From Flavicella sediminum (GTDB taxonomy: Bacteria; Bacteroidota; Bacteroidia; Flavobacteriales; Flavobacteriaceae), in assembly GCF_006381105.1 (NCBI RefSeq), contig NZ_VDET01000002.1:186001-250000 (forward strand): a DNA stretch of 64,000 nt, in the 5' to 3' direction. The position numbers were made by a program, and so were the translations under genes. Shown one piece after another: positions 27,470-35,960 of this stretch (its first letter is position 1; each line of letters begins with the position of its first letter). The notes under the pieces are model-generated. The model was not told the origin of the DNA and did not search any database. It saw only the letters and a list, made by a program, of their open reading frames with translations.

Positions 27470-28633
27470 TTACACTTCTGATAAAACTTGGAATAAATAT
27501 TCTATTTTATCTAATATTGTCACTTGTTGATTACCAACAAACAACCCATGTTCATGTAAGTATTTTGCATTTTTCAATTCACCATGAATTTCATAATCAA
27601 AATATTGCATCACCTCATTTTGAGTAAAATCTCCCGTCACTATAGGTCTACAGTCAATATTATTATCCACTAATTTAGCAACAACATCTTCTCTTTTTAC
27701 TTTAGAAGTCGCTTTAATTATTAATGAAAAACCAAACCACGAACTCTTATCTATATCTTTTTGTATGATAAAATCAGGATGATTCTTAAACAATTCAACA
27801 AATTTCTGGGCGTTATTCCTTCTATTCTCAATAAAAGAAGGCAATTTTTTTAACTGCTCTACACCAATAGCACCACTCATTTCCAATGGCCTCACATTGT
27901 AGCCAGGTAAAACAAACCTAAATGACTCTTTAAACCAATCCTTACTTTTATTCGACACATGATTTTTGTCGGGCAAATTCCTCGTCCAACCATGCGCTCT
28001 CAAAGAGAGTAATATATGATACAACTCTTCGTCGTCGGTAGTAACAAAACCACCTTCCATGGTAGCCATATGATGTGAAAAAAAAGTAGAAAAGGTTCCC
28101 ATTACGCCGAAAGTACCTGCTTGCTTCCCTTTGTACTCAGCCCCCATCGATTCACAATTATCTTCTAATAAAATAATATTCTTTTCTGAAATCATGGCAT
28201 TGATCGCATCAAAATCATTTGGATTCCCCAAAAGATTAACTGTCATAATCAACCTTGTTTTCTCAGAAATTGCGGATTCAAGTGCTTCTAAATCAAAATT
28301 CAGGGTCTCTAAATCAACATCCACAAATTTTAATTTCAAGCCATATTGCTGCAACGGAAAATAGGTAGTTGACCAAGAAACAGCGGGTACAATAACTTCA
28401 TCTCCTCTTTTCAGCTTGTTATTTTTTGTAAAAAAAAGTGCTGCGACAGCAATTAAATTTGCTGTTGAACCGGAGCTTGTCATTACACAATATTTTGTAT
28501 TCAAGAAATCAGAAAAATTTTCTTCAAATTTCTGAACACTATCTCCCATGGTATAAATATCTTTATCAATAACAGACTGAATGGCCTGTAATTCTTTCTC
28601 ATCCCATGTAGAAGAGGCTAATTTATAATTCAT
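27470..28633 (-). CDS. colD: ColD-like GDP-4-keto-6-deoxymannose 3-dehydratase
   Basis: This 387-residue DegT-fold enzyme has the PLP-binding Asp158 (LLEDNCESMGAEYKG), but the usual Schiff-base Lys is replaced by His188 in FFSHHMATMEGG. That Lys-to-His change is the hallmark of ColD, which removes the C3 hydroxyl of GDP-4-keto-6-deoxymannose with PLP and glutamate. Upstream lie manC, gmd and an Fcl/ColC-like epimerase-reductase, so the genes for GDP-L-colitose are together. Its start overlaps the end of the Fcl/ColC-like gene by 11 bp, which indicates translational coupling. Other PLP 3-dehydratases share the His, so substrate assignment rests on context. Confidence 0.88.
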   Translation of the reverse strand: MNYKLASSTWDEKELQAIQSVIDKDIYTMGDSVQKFEENFSDFLNTKYCVMTSSGSTANLIAVAALFFTKNNKLKRGDEVIVPAVSWSTTYFPLQQYGLKLKFVDVDLETLNFDLEALESAISEKTRLIMTVNLLGNPNDFDAINAMISEKNIILLEDNCESMGAEYKGKQAGTFGVMGTFSTFFSHHMATMEGGFVTTDDEELYHILLSLRAHGWTRNLPDKNHVSNKSKDWFKESFRFVLPGYNVRPLEMSGAIGVEQLKKLPSFIENRRNNAQKFVELFKNHPDFIIQKDIDKSSWFGFSLIIKATSKVKREDVVAKLVDNNIDCRPIVTGDFTQNEVMQYFDYEIHGELKNAKYLHEHGLFVGNQQVTILDKIEYLFQVLSEV

Positions 28634-29555
28634 CTTTTAGAATATTATTTTTATAAAAATCATATGTTTTTTCAATACCTTCTTTCATACTTAATGCATG
28701 TTTCCATCCAAACTCCGATAGCCTTGTGACATCAATAAGTTTCTGTTTCATTCCTACAGGCTTACTTAAGTCATGTACAAAATCTCCTGTATAACCGATC
28801 ACGTCCGCTATGGCTTTGTAATACTCATTAATTGTATAGTCGTAGCCCAGTCCTACATTCAGGTTTTGAGGCATTTTTTCAAAATTATCAATTGCAAAAA
28901 AGATGAAATTTGCCAAATCTTCTGCATGCATAAATTCCCTTCTCGCCAAGCCATCGCCCCAAATATCAATTGTGCCGAGCTGATTTTCTTTTGCTTCATG
29001 AATCTTCCTAATGACCGCAGGAAGCATGTGCGAATTTTTAGGAGAAAACTTATCATAAGCACCAAACAAATTACAAGGTATAATTGTTTTGTAAGCAAAA
29101 TAATTATCTTCTTGAGAAATATACGCACACAGCCGAGCTGCTACTACTTTTGCCAGTGCATAACCTTCATTTGTAGGCTCTAGTTCACCTTTCAAAATAA
29201 GATCTTCATTCAAGGGATTTGCCGCATCTCTTGGATACATGCATGAACTTCCTAAATTGAGCAATTTAGCTACCCTATTTTTTTTAGCTGCTAAAATTAC
29301 ATTTCTTCCCATATCTAGGTTGTCAACTAGAAAACCAACAGGATCTGCCATATTTGCGTGAATACCTCCAACTTTTCCGGCGGCATGAATAATCAAATCG
29401 GGTGTGTTATTTTTTATGTATTCATCTACTTCAGAAAAACTAAGGAGATTTAAAACTGCACTTGTTGGGTTTAGAAATTCAAAATCTGCAACATTTTCAT
29501 GTGCTAAAATATTTCGGCCCACCATTCCTGAGCCACCAGTAATTAATATTTTCAT
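28623..29555 (-). CDS. fcl: GDP-L-fucose synthase / GDP-L-colitose synthase family epimerase-reductase
   Basis: The 310-residue SDR starts ILITGGSGMVGRNIL. It retains the bifunctional 3,5-epimerase/4-reductase residues: Ser103-Ser104-Cys105 in LGSSCMYP, Tyr132/Lys136 in GYALAK, and His176 in KNSHMLPAV. It is full length. Homologues make GDP-L-fucose from GDP-4-keto-6-deoxymannose, while ColC, from the same fold, makes GDP-L-colitose from the 3-deoxy intermediate. Overlap with the colD-like gene favours the ColC role here, and sequence alone does not exclude Fcl activity. The gmd gene ends 6 bp upstream. Confidence 0.88.
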   Translation of the reverse strand: MKILITGGSGMVGRNILAHENVADFEFLNPTSAVLNLLSFSEVDEYIKNNTPDLIIHAAGKVGGIHANMADPVGFLVDNLDMGRNVILAAKKNRVAKLLNLGSSCMYPRDAANPLNEDLILKGELEPTNEGYALAKVVAARLCAYISQEDNYFAYKTIIPCNLFGAYDKFSPKNSHMLPAVIRKIHEAKENQLGTIDIWGDGLARREFMHAEDLANFIFFAIDNFEKMPQNLNVGLGYDYTINEYYKAIADVIGYTGDFVHDLSKPVGMKQKLIDVTRLSEFGWKHALSMKEGIEKTYDFYKNNILKDEL

Positions 29556-29561
29556 TGAGAA

Positions 29562-30674
29562 TTATTCAAAATAATTATTTGTGTAGTAACCACCTTCTTT
29601 CAAATATTGGTCTTTGGTCATTAACTTCAGATCACTTTTCATCATGTCTTTTACCAAGTCTGACAATTCATATTCCAGTTCCCAACCCAATTTATTTTTA
29701 GCCTTGCTTGCATCACCTACTAACAATTCCACTTCCGTAGGACGGAAATATTTAGGATCTACTGCTAAAACCTCTTTTCCTATTTCAATTTGATATGCTG
29801 GATTTTCACATGCAACTACATATGCCTTTTCATCAACACCTTCACCTTTAAACTCAAGTGTAATTCCAACTTCTGCAAAACTCATTCTTACAAACTCTCT
29901 TACAGGAGTTGTAACTCCCGTGGCTATTACCCAATCTTCGGCTTCTTCTGCCTGTAAAATCATCCACATCATGCGAACATAATCTTTAGCATGCCCCCAA
30001 TCTCTTTTGGCATCTAAATTCCCTAAATAAAATTTATCTTGCAATCCTAAGGCAATTCTAGCTGTAGCACGAGTAATTTTACGAGTTACAAAAGTTTCTC
30101 CTCGAATAGGAGATTCATGATTAAATAAAATACCATTACACGCAAACATTCCATAAGCTTCACGATAATTTACCGTAATCCAGTAAGCATACATTTTTGC
30201 CACCGCATATGGTGAACGTGGATAAAAAGGAGTTGTTTCCGTTTGTGGAACTTCCTGAACTTTACCATACAACTCTGAAGTTGAGGCTTGATAAATACGT
30301 ACTTTCTTTTCCATCCCTAACAAACGTACGGCATCTAAAATTCGTAAAGTCCCCAAACCATCCGCATTTCCCGTATACTCTGGTGTCTCAAAAGAAACAT
30401 GCACATGACTCATTGCTGCCAAATTATAAATTTCATCTGGCTTAATTTGTTGAATTAGTCTTGTAATATTTGTACTATCGGTCATATCACCATAGTGCAA
30501 AAAGAAATTTTGATTTTCGATATGTGGATCTTGATATAAATGATCTATCCTATCTGTATTAAACAAAGAAGTCCTTCTTTTCATTCCATGAACCTCATAG
30601 CCTTTTTTCAACAAAAACTCACTCAAATAGGCTCCATCCTGCCCTGTTACACCTGTTATAAATGCTACTTTCAT
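29562..30674 (-). CDS. gmd: GDP-mannose 4,6-dehydratase
   Basis: The 370-residue SDR shows [50 protein letters not shown], and [13 protein letters not shown] with the Tyr/Lys pair, all typical of Gmd. It converts GDP-mannose to GDP-4-keto-6-deoxymannose, the branch point for fucose and colitose. It lies 6 bp before the fcl/colC-like gene and 64 bp after manC. Confidence 0.97.
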   Translation of the reverse strand: MKVAFITGVTGQDGAYLSEFLLKKGYEVHGMKRRTSLFNTDRIDHLYQDPHIENQNFFLHYGDMTDSTNITRLIQQIKPDEIYNLAAMSHVHVSFETPEYTGNADGLGTLRILDAVRLLGMEKKVRIYQASTSELYGKVQEVPQTETTPFYPRSPYAVAKMYAYWITVNYREAYGMFACNGILFNHESPIRGETFVTRKITRATARIALGLQDKFYLGNLDAKRDWGHAKDYVRMMWMILQAEEAEDWVIATGVTTPVREFVRMSFAEVGITLEFKGEGVDEKAYVVACENPAYQIEIGKEVLAVDPKYFRPTEVELLVGDASKAKNKLGWELEYELSDLVKDMMKSDLKLMTKDQYLKEGGYYTNNYFE

Positions 30675-30738
30675 ATTTAATCTTATAAATTCATAAACTT
30701 TATTTTTACAAATAAAATTACGTACTATTACTTCTTTC

Positions 30739-31755
30739 TTAATTCAACAAATCGGAATTTTCACTATCTAATTTATTATATACTTCTTTTACATCTTGAG
30801 AAGCTCTTTTCTGTAAAATCAAATTTGCGTCTGGCGTACAAACAAGAATGGTATTTCTCATTCCTACAAAAGCTGTAAACCTATCGGAACCGATGACCAT
30901 GTTTCGGTTTTCATCTACTGGATGGCCTTGTCCTACCAAATATTCATACACAGATTCAAACGAACCTAAATCGGACCATTTAAAATTTGCAGGCACTACT
31001 TTTATTTTTGAACTGCGTTCCATCACAGCATAATCAACACTGATAGACGGAATATCTAAAGAAAGGTCTAAATCTAAACGACAAACTTTACTGTTTTCAT
31101 CACCTGAATTTTCCCAAGCTTTTTTTGCTTTCTTATAAACAATAGGAGAATATTTTTCTAATTCTGCTAAAAACACACCTGCCTTAAAACAAAACATACC
31201 ACTGTTCCATAAAAAACCACCTTTTCTAATAAAATCTTTTGCTGTTTCCAAATTAGGTTTTTCTCTAAAAGAAATCACATCATCCTTCTCATACTCGATA
31301 TAACCATATCCGGTTTCCGGTTTTTTAGGAGTCACTCCAAAGGTAACTATAAAACCATCTTTGGCCTTTTGAACGGCTTCATCCAACGCTTCTTTATACG
31401 CTTTTTCTCCATCAATCATATGATCTGAAGGAGTGACCAAAAGCACAGAATCTGAATCTGCAGCAAAGGCTGCAAAAGCAATTGCGGCAGCTGTATTTCT
31501 TGGTGTAGATTCTATAATATCAAAATAGCTCGTATTTGTTTTTTCTAAAATAGCACGACTTAAATGACAGTTATCTGTATTACCAACCACAATTACTTCA
31601 TCAACTAGTTCTTTGCTTCGAAGCAACGTTTTTTCAAATAAGGATTTATTTTCAAATATTTCTAAATACTGTTTCGGTCTACTTTTTCTTGAAAGCGGCC
31701 ATAGCCTACTACCGATACCTCCTGTCAACAATACATGAACTAGTTTATTTTCCAT
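30739..31755 (-). CDS. manC: mannose-1-phosphate guanylyltransferase, short form
   Basis: The 338-residue protein has the guanylyltransferase signature [28 protein letters not shown], and [10 protein letters not shown] plus [10 protein letters not shown]. It lacks the C-terminal phosphomannose isomerase cupin of long ManC/AlgA proteins. It makes GDP-mannose from GTP and mannose-1-phosphate for Gmd. It follows rfbD after 47 bp and is the first gene of the GDP-sugar block. Confidence 0.96.
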   Translation of the reverse strand: MENKLVHVLLTGGIGSRLWPLSRKSRPKQYLEIFENKSLFEKTLLRSKELVDEVIVVGNTDNCHLSRAILEKTNTSYFDIIESTPRNTAAAIAFAAFAADSDSVLLVTPSDHMIDGEKAYKEALDEAVQKAKDGFIVTFGVTPKKPETGYGYIEYEKDDVISFREKPNLETAKDFIRKGGFLWNSGMFCFKAGVFLAELEKYSPIVYKKAKKAWENSGDENSKVCRLDLDLSLDIPSISVDYAVMERSSKIKVVPANFKWSDLGSFESVYEYLVGQGHPVDENRNMVIGSDRFTAFVGMRNTILVCTPDANLILQKRASQDVKEVYNKLDSENSDLLN

Positions 31756-31802
31756 AATTATTTTTTTTTAAAACATTGAACTTACTAACTTTTGACCTAT
31801 TT

Positions 31803-32681
31803 CTAAACTTTTTTTTTGTGTTTTTTTATTTCCACAAGACATTCCTTTAAAGATTTCTGCCAATCATTTATAGAAACCCCTAATTCTTTTTTTATCAAAG
31901 ACGTATTTAAAACACTCCTTTTTGGGCGCACGGCTTTTGTTTTATACGCCGTGCTAGCCACCGGCAATACTCGACAATTACTACCAGAAATCTTCATTAT
32001 TTCTGCGGCAAAACCAAACCAACTACAACTTCCTTCATTTGAAAAATGATACAATTTAACTCCTGTATGTTTTGTATTTACAATATTCTCTAAAATACAT
32101 TTTGCTAAATCTTTCGCATAGGTTGGTGTTCCAAATTGATCATTTACCACAGTAATACTTTCTTTTTCTTTAGACAGTCTTAGCATTGTTTTACAAAAAT
32201 TACTTCCAAAACTACTGTACAGCCAAGATGTTCTAATAATCACCGAATTATCTGGCGCTATTTCCAACAAGACCTGCTCTCCTTTTAACTTAGAAACTCC
32301 GTAAGCATTGATTGGATTAGGAATTGCATTTTCAGAATAGTCTTTTCCTGAATCCCCATCAAATACATAATCTGTGGATAGATGCCATAAAGAAATTCCA
32401 TTTTCCTTAGAGACCTCTCCTAAATTCTTTACGCCGATATAATTCACCAAATCTGCTTGAGAACTATTTTCTTCCGCCATTTCTACGTTTGTATAGGCAG
32501 CACAATTAACAATTGTATTCACTGAATTCAAAGACACAAATTTCGAAATCTGCTCCTTTTCAATAATATCTAACTCATTTTTAGACACAAAGAAATAATT
32601 GAACTGTGGAAATTCATCTTTTAAAGAATAAATTTCACTCCCCAATTGCCCTTCAGAACCTACAACTAAAATATTATTCAT
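31803..32681 (-). CDS. rfbD: dTDP-4-dehydrorhamnose reductase
   Basis: The 292-residue SDR begins ILVVGSEGQLGSEI. It has NCAAYTNVEMAEEN, STDYVFDGDSG and the YGVSKLKGE motif with its catalytic Tyr and Lys, as in RmlD/RfbD. It reduces dTDP-4-keto-L-rhamnose to dTDP-L-rhamnose. Its start overlaps the end of rfbC by 8 bp, so the two are translationally coupled. Confidence 0.96.
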   Translation of the reverse strand: MNNILVVGSEGQLGSEIYSLKDEFPQFNYFFVSKNELDIIEKEQISKFVSLNSVNTIVNCAAYTNVEMAEENSSQADLVNYIGVKNLGEVSKENGISLWHLSTDYVFDGDSGKDYSENAIPNPINAYGVSKLKGEQVLLEIAPDNSVIIRTSWLYSSFGSNFCKTMLRLSKEKESITVVNDQFGTPTYAKDLAKCILENIVNTKHTGVKLYHFSNEGSCSWFGFAAEIMKISGSNCRVLPVASTAYKTKAVRPKRSVLNTSLIKKELGVSINDWQKSLKECLVEIKKHKKKV

Positions 32682-33246
32682 AAAATTTCAATTCTTCTTC
32701 AAAACATACAGCTTGGTTAAACTCTGGCAATACCAAATCTTTTTCTGAAACAATAATATCTTCGTTTTTCAACTTCCAATCTATATTCAATGTCTTGTCT
32801 AAATAAGAGACACCAGCCTCTGACTCTGGGGCATATTTAGCATCTACTTTATAAGACACGATAGCTACTTCACTTAAAACCGCATAACCATGCGCAAAAC
32901 CCTTTGGCACAAACAATTGCGTTTTATTTTCATCATTCAACAAAATAGAAAACGTATGTCCAAAAGTTTCTGACGATTTTCGCATGTCAACCACGACATC
33001 CAAAATTTCACCTTGTATAACTCGTATCAATTTTGACTGACTCCAAATTCCTTTTTGATAATGCAAACCTCTTACTACACCAAAGGTAGATTTAGATTCG
33101 TTGTCTTGATCAAAAGAAACCTCAAACCCCAAAAATTTTTCTAATTCTTCTTTTTTAAAAACTTCTGAAAAGTACCCTCGTTCATCATAATAAACCTTAG
33201 GATTACACACGACCAATCCAGCTAATTCTGTTTGTAAAAACTCCAT
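32674..33246 (-). CDS. rfbC: dTDP-4-dehydrorhamnose 3,5-epimerase
   Basis: The 190-residue cupin enzyme has VYYDERGYFSEVF, the catalytic His62 in VVRGLHYQKG, FVPKGFAHGYAVL and the catalytic Tyr132 region (SYKVDAKYAP). It epimerises C3 and C5 of dTDP-4-keto-6-deoxyglucose before RfbD reduces it. It starts 17 bp after the wbpB-like gene. The rfbA and rfbB genes that supply its substrate lie about 11 kb further on in the direction of transcription. Confidence 0.97.
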   Translation of the reverse strand: MEFLQTELAGLVVCNPKVYYDERGYFSEVFKKEELEKFLGFEVSFDQDNESKSTFGVVRGLHYQKGIWSQSKLIRVIQGEILDVVVDMRKSSETFGHTFSILLNDENKTQLFVPKGFAHGYAVLSEVAIVSYKVDAKYAPESEAGVSYLDKTLNIDWKLKNEDIIVSEKDLVLPEFNQAVCFEEELKFYE

Positions 33247-33263
33247 TTATTTCTTATTCTTTT

Positions 33264-34235
33264 TTATCTTTCAAAAGGATGTTTTGATTTAGGCAAACTC
33301 ACAAAATCATGCACCTCACCTGCTTCTTGTGTACTCAATTCCATATTCCGAATCGCATGTACAATTTCAATTGATTGCCTTGCATCATCCAAACCGAAAC
33401 CATTTCCATTTAAAATCCCTTCGTAACTTCTTGTATGCAATTCAGTGAAACCTCCACTAAACTCAATTTCTTCTCCCTCAATAGTGATAGATCGATAGGT
33501 CCGTTGGCCTTTTTCTTTTATTTCCTCTGGTAACACATTATAGTCGATTGACAAAAACCATTTTACTCTAGCTTTCTCAAATTCTAAATACCCTGCTGCT
33601 CTATCGTGCTCATGTAAATGCACTTTATTTGTTTTTACATCTCCAAATACCCATGAAAGCATATCGTAAAAATGTACACCAATATTAGAGGCTATCCCCC
33701 CCGACTTAGAAACATCTCCTTTCCAAGATGTATAATACCAATTCCCACGAGATGTCAGATAGGTCAAATCGACATCGTAAATTTTATCTTTAGGTCCGAT
33801 GGCAATTTTCTCTTTCAAAGCAATAATACTGGGATGCAATCTTAATTGCAAAATAGTATACACTTTATTTCCTGTCGTTTTTTCTATATCAATTAAAGCA
33901 TCCAAATTCCAAGGATTTAATACCAATGGCTTTTCACAAATGGCATCTGCACCACTTCTAAGTGCCATTCGGATATGCGCATCATGTAAATAATTAGGTG
34001 TACAAATACTTACATAATCCAAAGGAATTCCTTTTTCCCGACGCAACCTTTCTATATGACGATCAAACCGTTCAAATTCAACAAAAAAGTCAGCTTCAGG
34101 AAAATAACTATCCATCAAACCAACACTATCGAATTTATCCAATGCGGCTATTAAATTATTATTTGTATCCTTAATTGCTTTCAAATGCCTGGGCGCAATA
34201 TATCCAGCTGCTCCAATAAGCGCAAAATTCTTCAT
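33264..34235 (-). CDS. wbpB: WbpB/WlbA-like UDP-GlcNAcA 3-dehydrogenase
   Basis: The 323-residue Gfo/Idh/MocA-family oxidoreductase starts FALIGAAGYIAPRHLKAIKD, which is distinctive of WbpB/WlbA. It also has ICTPNYLH, the EKP motif with Lys102, and NIGVHFYDML with His188. WbpB oxidises C3 of UDP-GlcNAcA on the route to UDP-GlcNAc3NAcA and UDP-ManNAc3NAcA. The usual partners WbpE, WbpD and WbpI are not recognisable next to it. It is the first gene of the visible operon, about 290 bp downstream of the tRNA-Val gene. Confidence 0.9.
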   Translation of the reverse strand: MKNFALIGAAGYIAPRHLKAIKDTNNNLIAALDKFDSVGLMDSYFPEADFFVEFERFDRHIERLRREKGIPLDYVSICTPNYLHDAHIRMALRSGADAICEKPLVLNPWNLDALIDIEKTTGNKVYTILQLRLHPSIIALKEKIAIGPKDKIYDVDLTYLTSRGNWYYTSWKGDVSKSGGIASNIGVHFYDMLSWVFGDVKTNKVHLHEHDRAAGYLEFEKARVKWFLSIDYNVLPEEIKEKGQRTYRSITIEGEEIEFSGGFTELHTRSYEGILNGNGFGLDDARQSIEIVHAIRNMELSTQEAGEVHDFVSLPKSKHPFER

Positions 34236-34486
34236 ATTCTTTACTTTATCAACGTTCCCAATATGCGTATCTTCTTAATTTTTCAAAACAAAACATAGCG
34301 CTACCATTAAATTTCACCATCAACATTTCCATTTTTTTGAACCGCCACAACAAATTATATCTAATTCAAAAACTAGGTAAAAATACATATTTTTGATGAG
34401 TCTACTTCTTAAAAAGAAACAATCTCCAATATAGAAAAAACAAATGTAGCACGAAAACTAAATACGATCATTACATAGATTTCGAA
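34236..34486 (-). promoter_or_regulatory. non-coding leader region before the polysaccharide operon
   Basis: The 251 bp between the tRNA-Val terminator and the wbpB-like ATG hold no credible ORF. A minus-strand TACATTTG (34441-34448) fits the -7 consensus TAnnTTTG but lacks a -33 box at normal spacing. If used, it would give a leader of roughly 200 nt. This is the most likely place for the promoter of the whole cluster. No UpxY/NusG-type antiterminator gene is visible nearby. Confidence 0.3.
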
Positions 34487-34520
34487 CAAAAAAAAACTCC
34501 ACAATTTCTTGTGGAGTTTC
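34487..34520 (-). terminator. rho-independent terminator after tRNA-Val
   Basis: A perfect 10-bp stem, AACTCCACAA (34495-34504) and TTGTGGAGTT (34509-34518), has a 4-nt loop. On the minus strand it is followed by a run of at least eight T. It lies directly 3' of the tRNA gene and separates it from the polysaccharide operon. Confidence 0.88.
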
Positions 34521-34522
34521 GG

Positions 34523-34597
34523 TGGGCAATGAGGGATTCGAACCCCCGACCCCCTCGGTGTAAACGAGGTGCTCTGAACCAACTGAGCTAATTGCCC
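34523..34597 (-). tRNA. tRNA-Val (anticodon TAC)
   Basis: The minus strand folds as a standard 75-nt cloverleaf: acceptor GGGCAAT/ATTGCCC, D-stem GCTC/GAGC, anticodon stem CCTCG/CGAGG with loop TTTACAC (anticodon TAC), a 5-nt variable loop, and a T-arm with TTCGAAT. The discriminator is A. The bases after it are CCG, so the full CCA end is not encoded. Confidence 0.97.
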
Positions 34598-34607
34598 TTA
34601 GCGGTGG

Positions 34608-34640
34608 CAAATATACAACGCTTATTTAGATAAACAACAA
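34608..34640 (-). promoter_or_regulatory. Bacteroidota-type promoter of tRNA-Val
   Basis: On the minus strand, TATATTTG (34608-34615) is a perfect TAnnTTTG -7 box. It is preceded 19 nt upstream by a TTG-containing -33 element (34635-34640). The predicted start site is only a few bases before the tRNA 5' end at 34597. Confidence 0.6.
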
Positions 34641-34657
34641 TTTTTTTTATCTTTTTT

Positions 34658-35878
34658 TTATAAAATTTCAGCAACGACAAATGTACTCCCTCCAACATAG
34701 ATACAATCTTCTGTAGTAGCATTTTTTAAGGCGTTTTTATATGCCTGATTCACAGACAAAAACACTTCTCCGTTCAGTCCAAATCCCCTAGCAGCCGACT
34801 TTAATTCATGTGCATCTAAGCCTCTTCCTAAATCTGGTTTGCAAAAATAATAATTTGCGTTTTTTGGAAACAAAGGCAAAACCGCAGCTAAATCTTTATC
34901 GTTAACCACACCTAAAACAATATGCAATTTTACAAACGACTCCTTTTTTAATTGCTCCATGGTATATAAAAGGCCTTCTTTATTATGTGCCGTATCACAA
35001 ATTACCTTCGGATTTTCTTGTAACAACTGCCAACGACCTAACAAACCGGTATTTTCAACAACCTTTTTTAATCCATTTTTTAAATCTGTTTCAGAAACTA
35101 AAAAGCCTTTCGTTCTAATTAGTTTTATAGCTTGAATGACGGTTTTAATATTGTGTTTTTGATAAGCTCCTATTAAATCGGAATCATAGTTTTCTTTCAC
35201 CAATTCAGAAGCCAAAAACAAATCGGCATTTTTTACTTTGGCAATTTCTTTAAAAACAGGGAAAGTTTCCTTTTGAAACTCACCTACAACCACAGGAATA
35301 TTGAACTTTATAATACCTCCTTTTTCAAAAGCTACCTTCTTTAAAGTATCTCCTAAAAACTGCGTATGGTCCAAGCCTATATTTGTAATTACTGAAACTT
35401 CTGGCATAACAATATTTGTAGAATCTAATCGCCCGCCTAAACCGACTTCTATAATAGCAATATCTACTTTTTCATCACTAAAATACTGAAAAGCCAAACC
35501 AACAGTCATTTCGAAGAAAGACAAAAAGTTTGTTTCGAAAAACGTTTTTTGTTCTGCAACAAAATCAACCACATATTTTTCTGTGATTTCTTTGCCATTG
35601 ATTTTTATTCTTTCTCTAAAATCTTTTAAATGGGGAGAAGTATACAAACCTACCTTATAACCCGCTTCTTGCAAGACAGAAGCTAACATATGACTTGTAG
35701 ATCCTTTACCATTAGTTCCTGCTACATGAATACTTTTAAAATTGTTTTCCGGATGTTGTAAGCGCTCCGACATTAACAATGTATTCGACAAATCTTTTTT
35801 ATAAGCTGCGGCTCCCTGTCTTTGATACATGGGCAACTGCACAAACAACCAATCTAGTGTTTCTTGATAATTCATCAT
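34658..35878 (-). CDS. folC: bifunctional folylpolyglutamate synthase/dihydrofolate synthase
   Basis: This is a 406-residue Mur-ligase-family protein with the P-loop HVAGTNGKGSTSHML (51-65), YTSPHLKDFRERI, and VGLGGRLDSTNI, then a C-terminal domain with DTAHNKEGL. FolC adds glutamate to dihydropteroate and folates in the cytoplasm. The frame opens MMNYQ, so either of the first two ATGs may start it. Eight tandem copies of a 7-bp repeat lie directly before the start codon, between folC and tonB (82-bp gap), which may change spacing or expression. Confidence 0.96.
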   Translation of the reverse strand: MMNYQETLDWLFVQLPMYQRQGAAAYKKDLSNTLLMSERLQHPENNFKSIHVAGTNGKGSTSHMLASVLQEAGYKVGLYTSPHLKDFRERIKINGKEITEKYVVDFVAEQKTFFETNFLSFFEMTVGLAFQYFSDEKVDIAIIEVGLGGRLDSTNIVMPEVSVITNIGLDHTQFLGDTLKKVAFEKGGIIKFNIPVVVGEFQKETFPVFKEIAKVKNADLFLASELVKENYDSDLIGAYQKHNIKTVIQAIKLIRTKGFLVSETDLKNGLKKVVENTGLLGRWQLLQENPKVICDTAHNKEGLLYTMEQLKKESFVKLHIVLGVVNDKDLAAVLPLFPKNANYYFCKPDLGRGLDAHELKSAARGFGLNGEVFLSVNQAYKNALKNATTEDCIYVGGSTFVVAEIL

Positions 35879-35880
35879 GA

Positions 35881-35936
35881 GTGTTGAGTGTTGAGTGTTG
35901 AGTGTTGAGTGTTGAGTGTTGAGTGTTGAGTGTTGA
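35881..35936. repeat. heptanucleotide tandem repeat, 8 copies of GTGTTGA
   Basis: Eight perfect head-to-tail copies of GTGTTGA (TCAACAC on the coding strand of folC) fill most of the gap between the tonB stop (35961) and the folC ATG (35878). The array contains no start or stop codon in any frame on the folC strand. Perfect short repeats like this are prone to slipped-strand copy-number change. Confidence 0.97.
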
Positions 35937-35960
35937 GTAAAATAAATTTTTAATTAATAA

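Noticed and set aside
28859-29128. Minus-strand 89-residue frame
   Set aside because: It lies wholly inside the fcl/colC-like gene in another frame, with no homology-like composition.
35881-35936. Possible CRISPR array
   Set aside because: The units are 7 bp and directly adjacent, with no spacers and no cas genes in the window.
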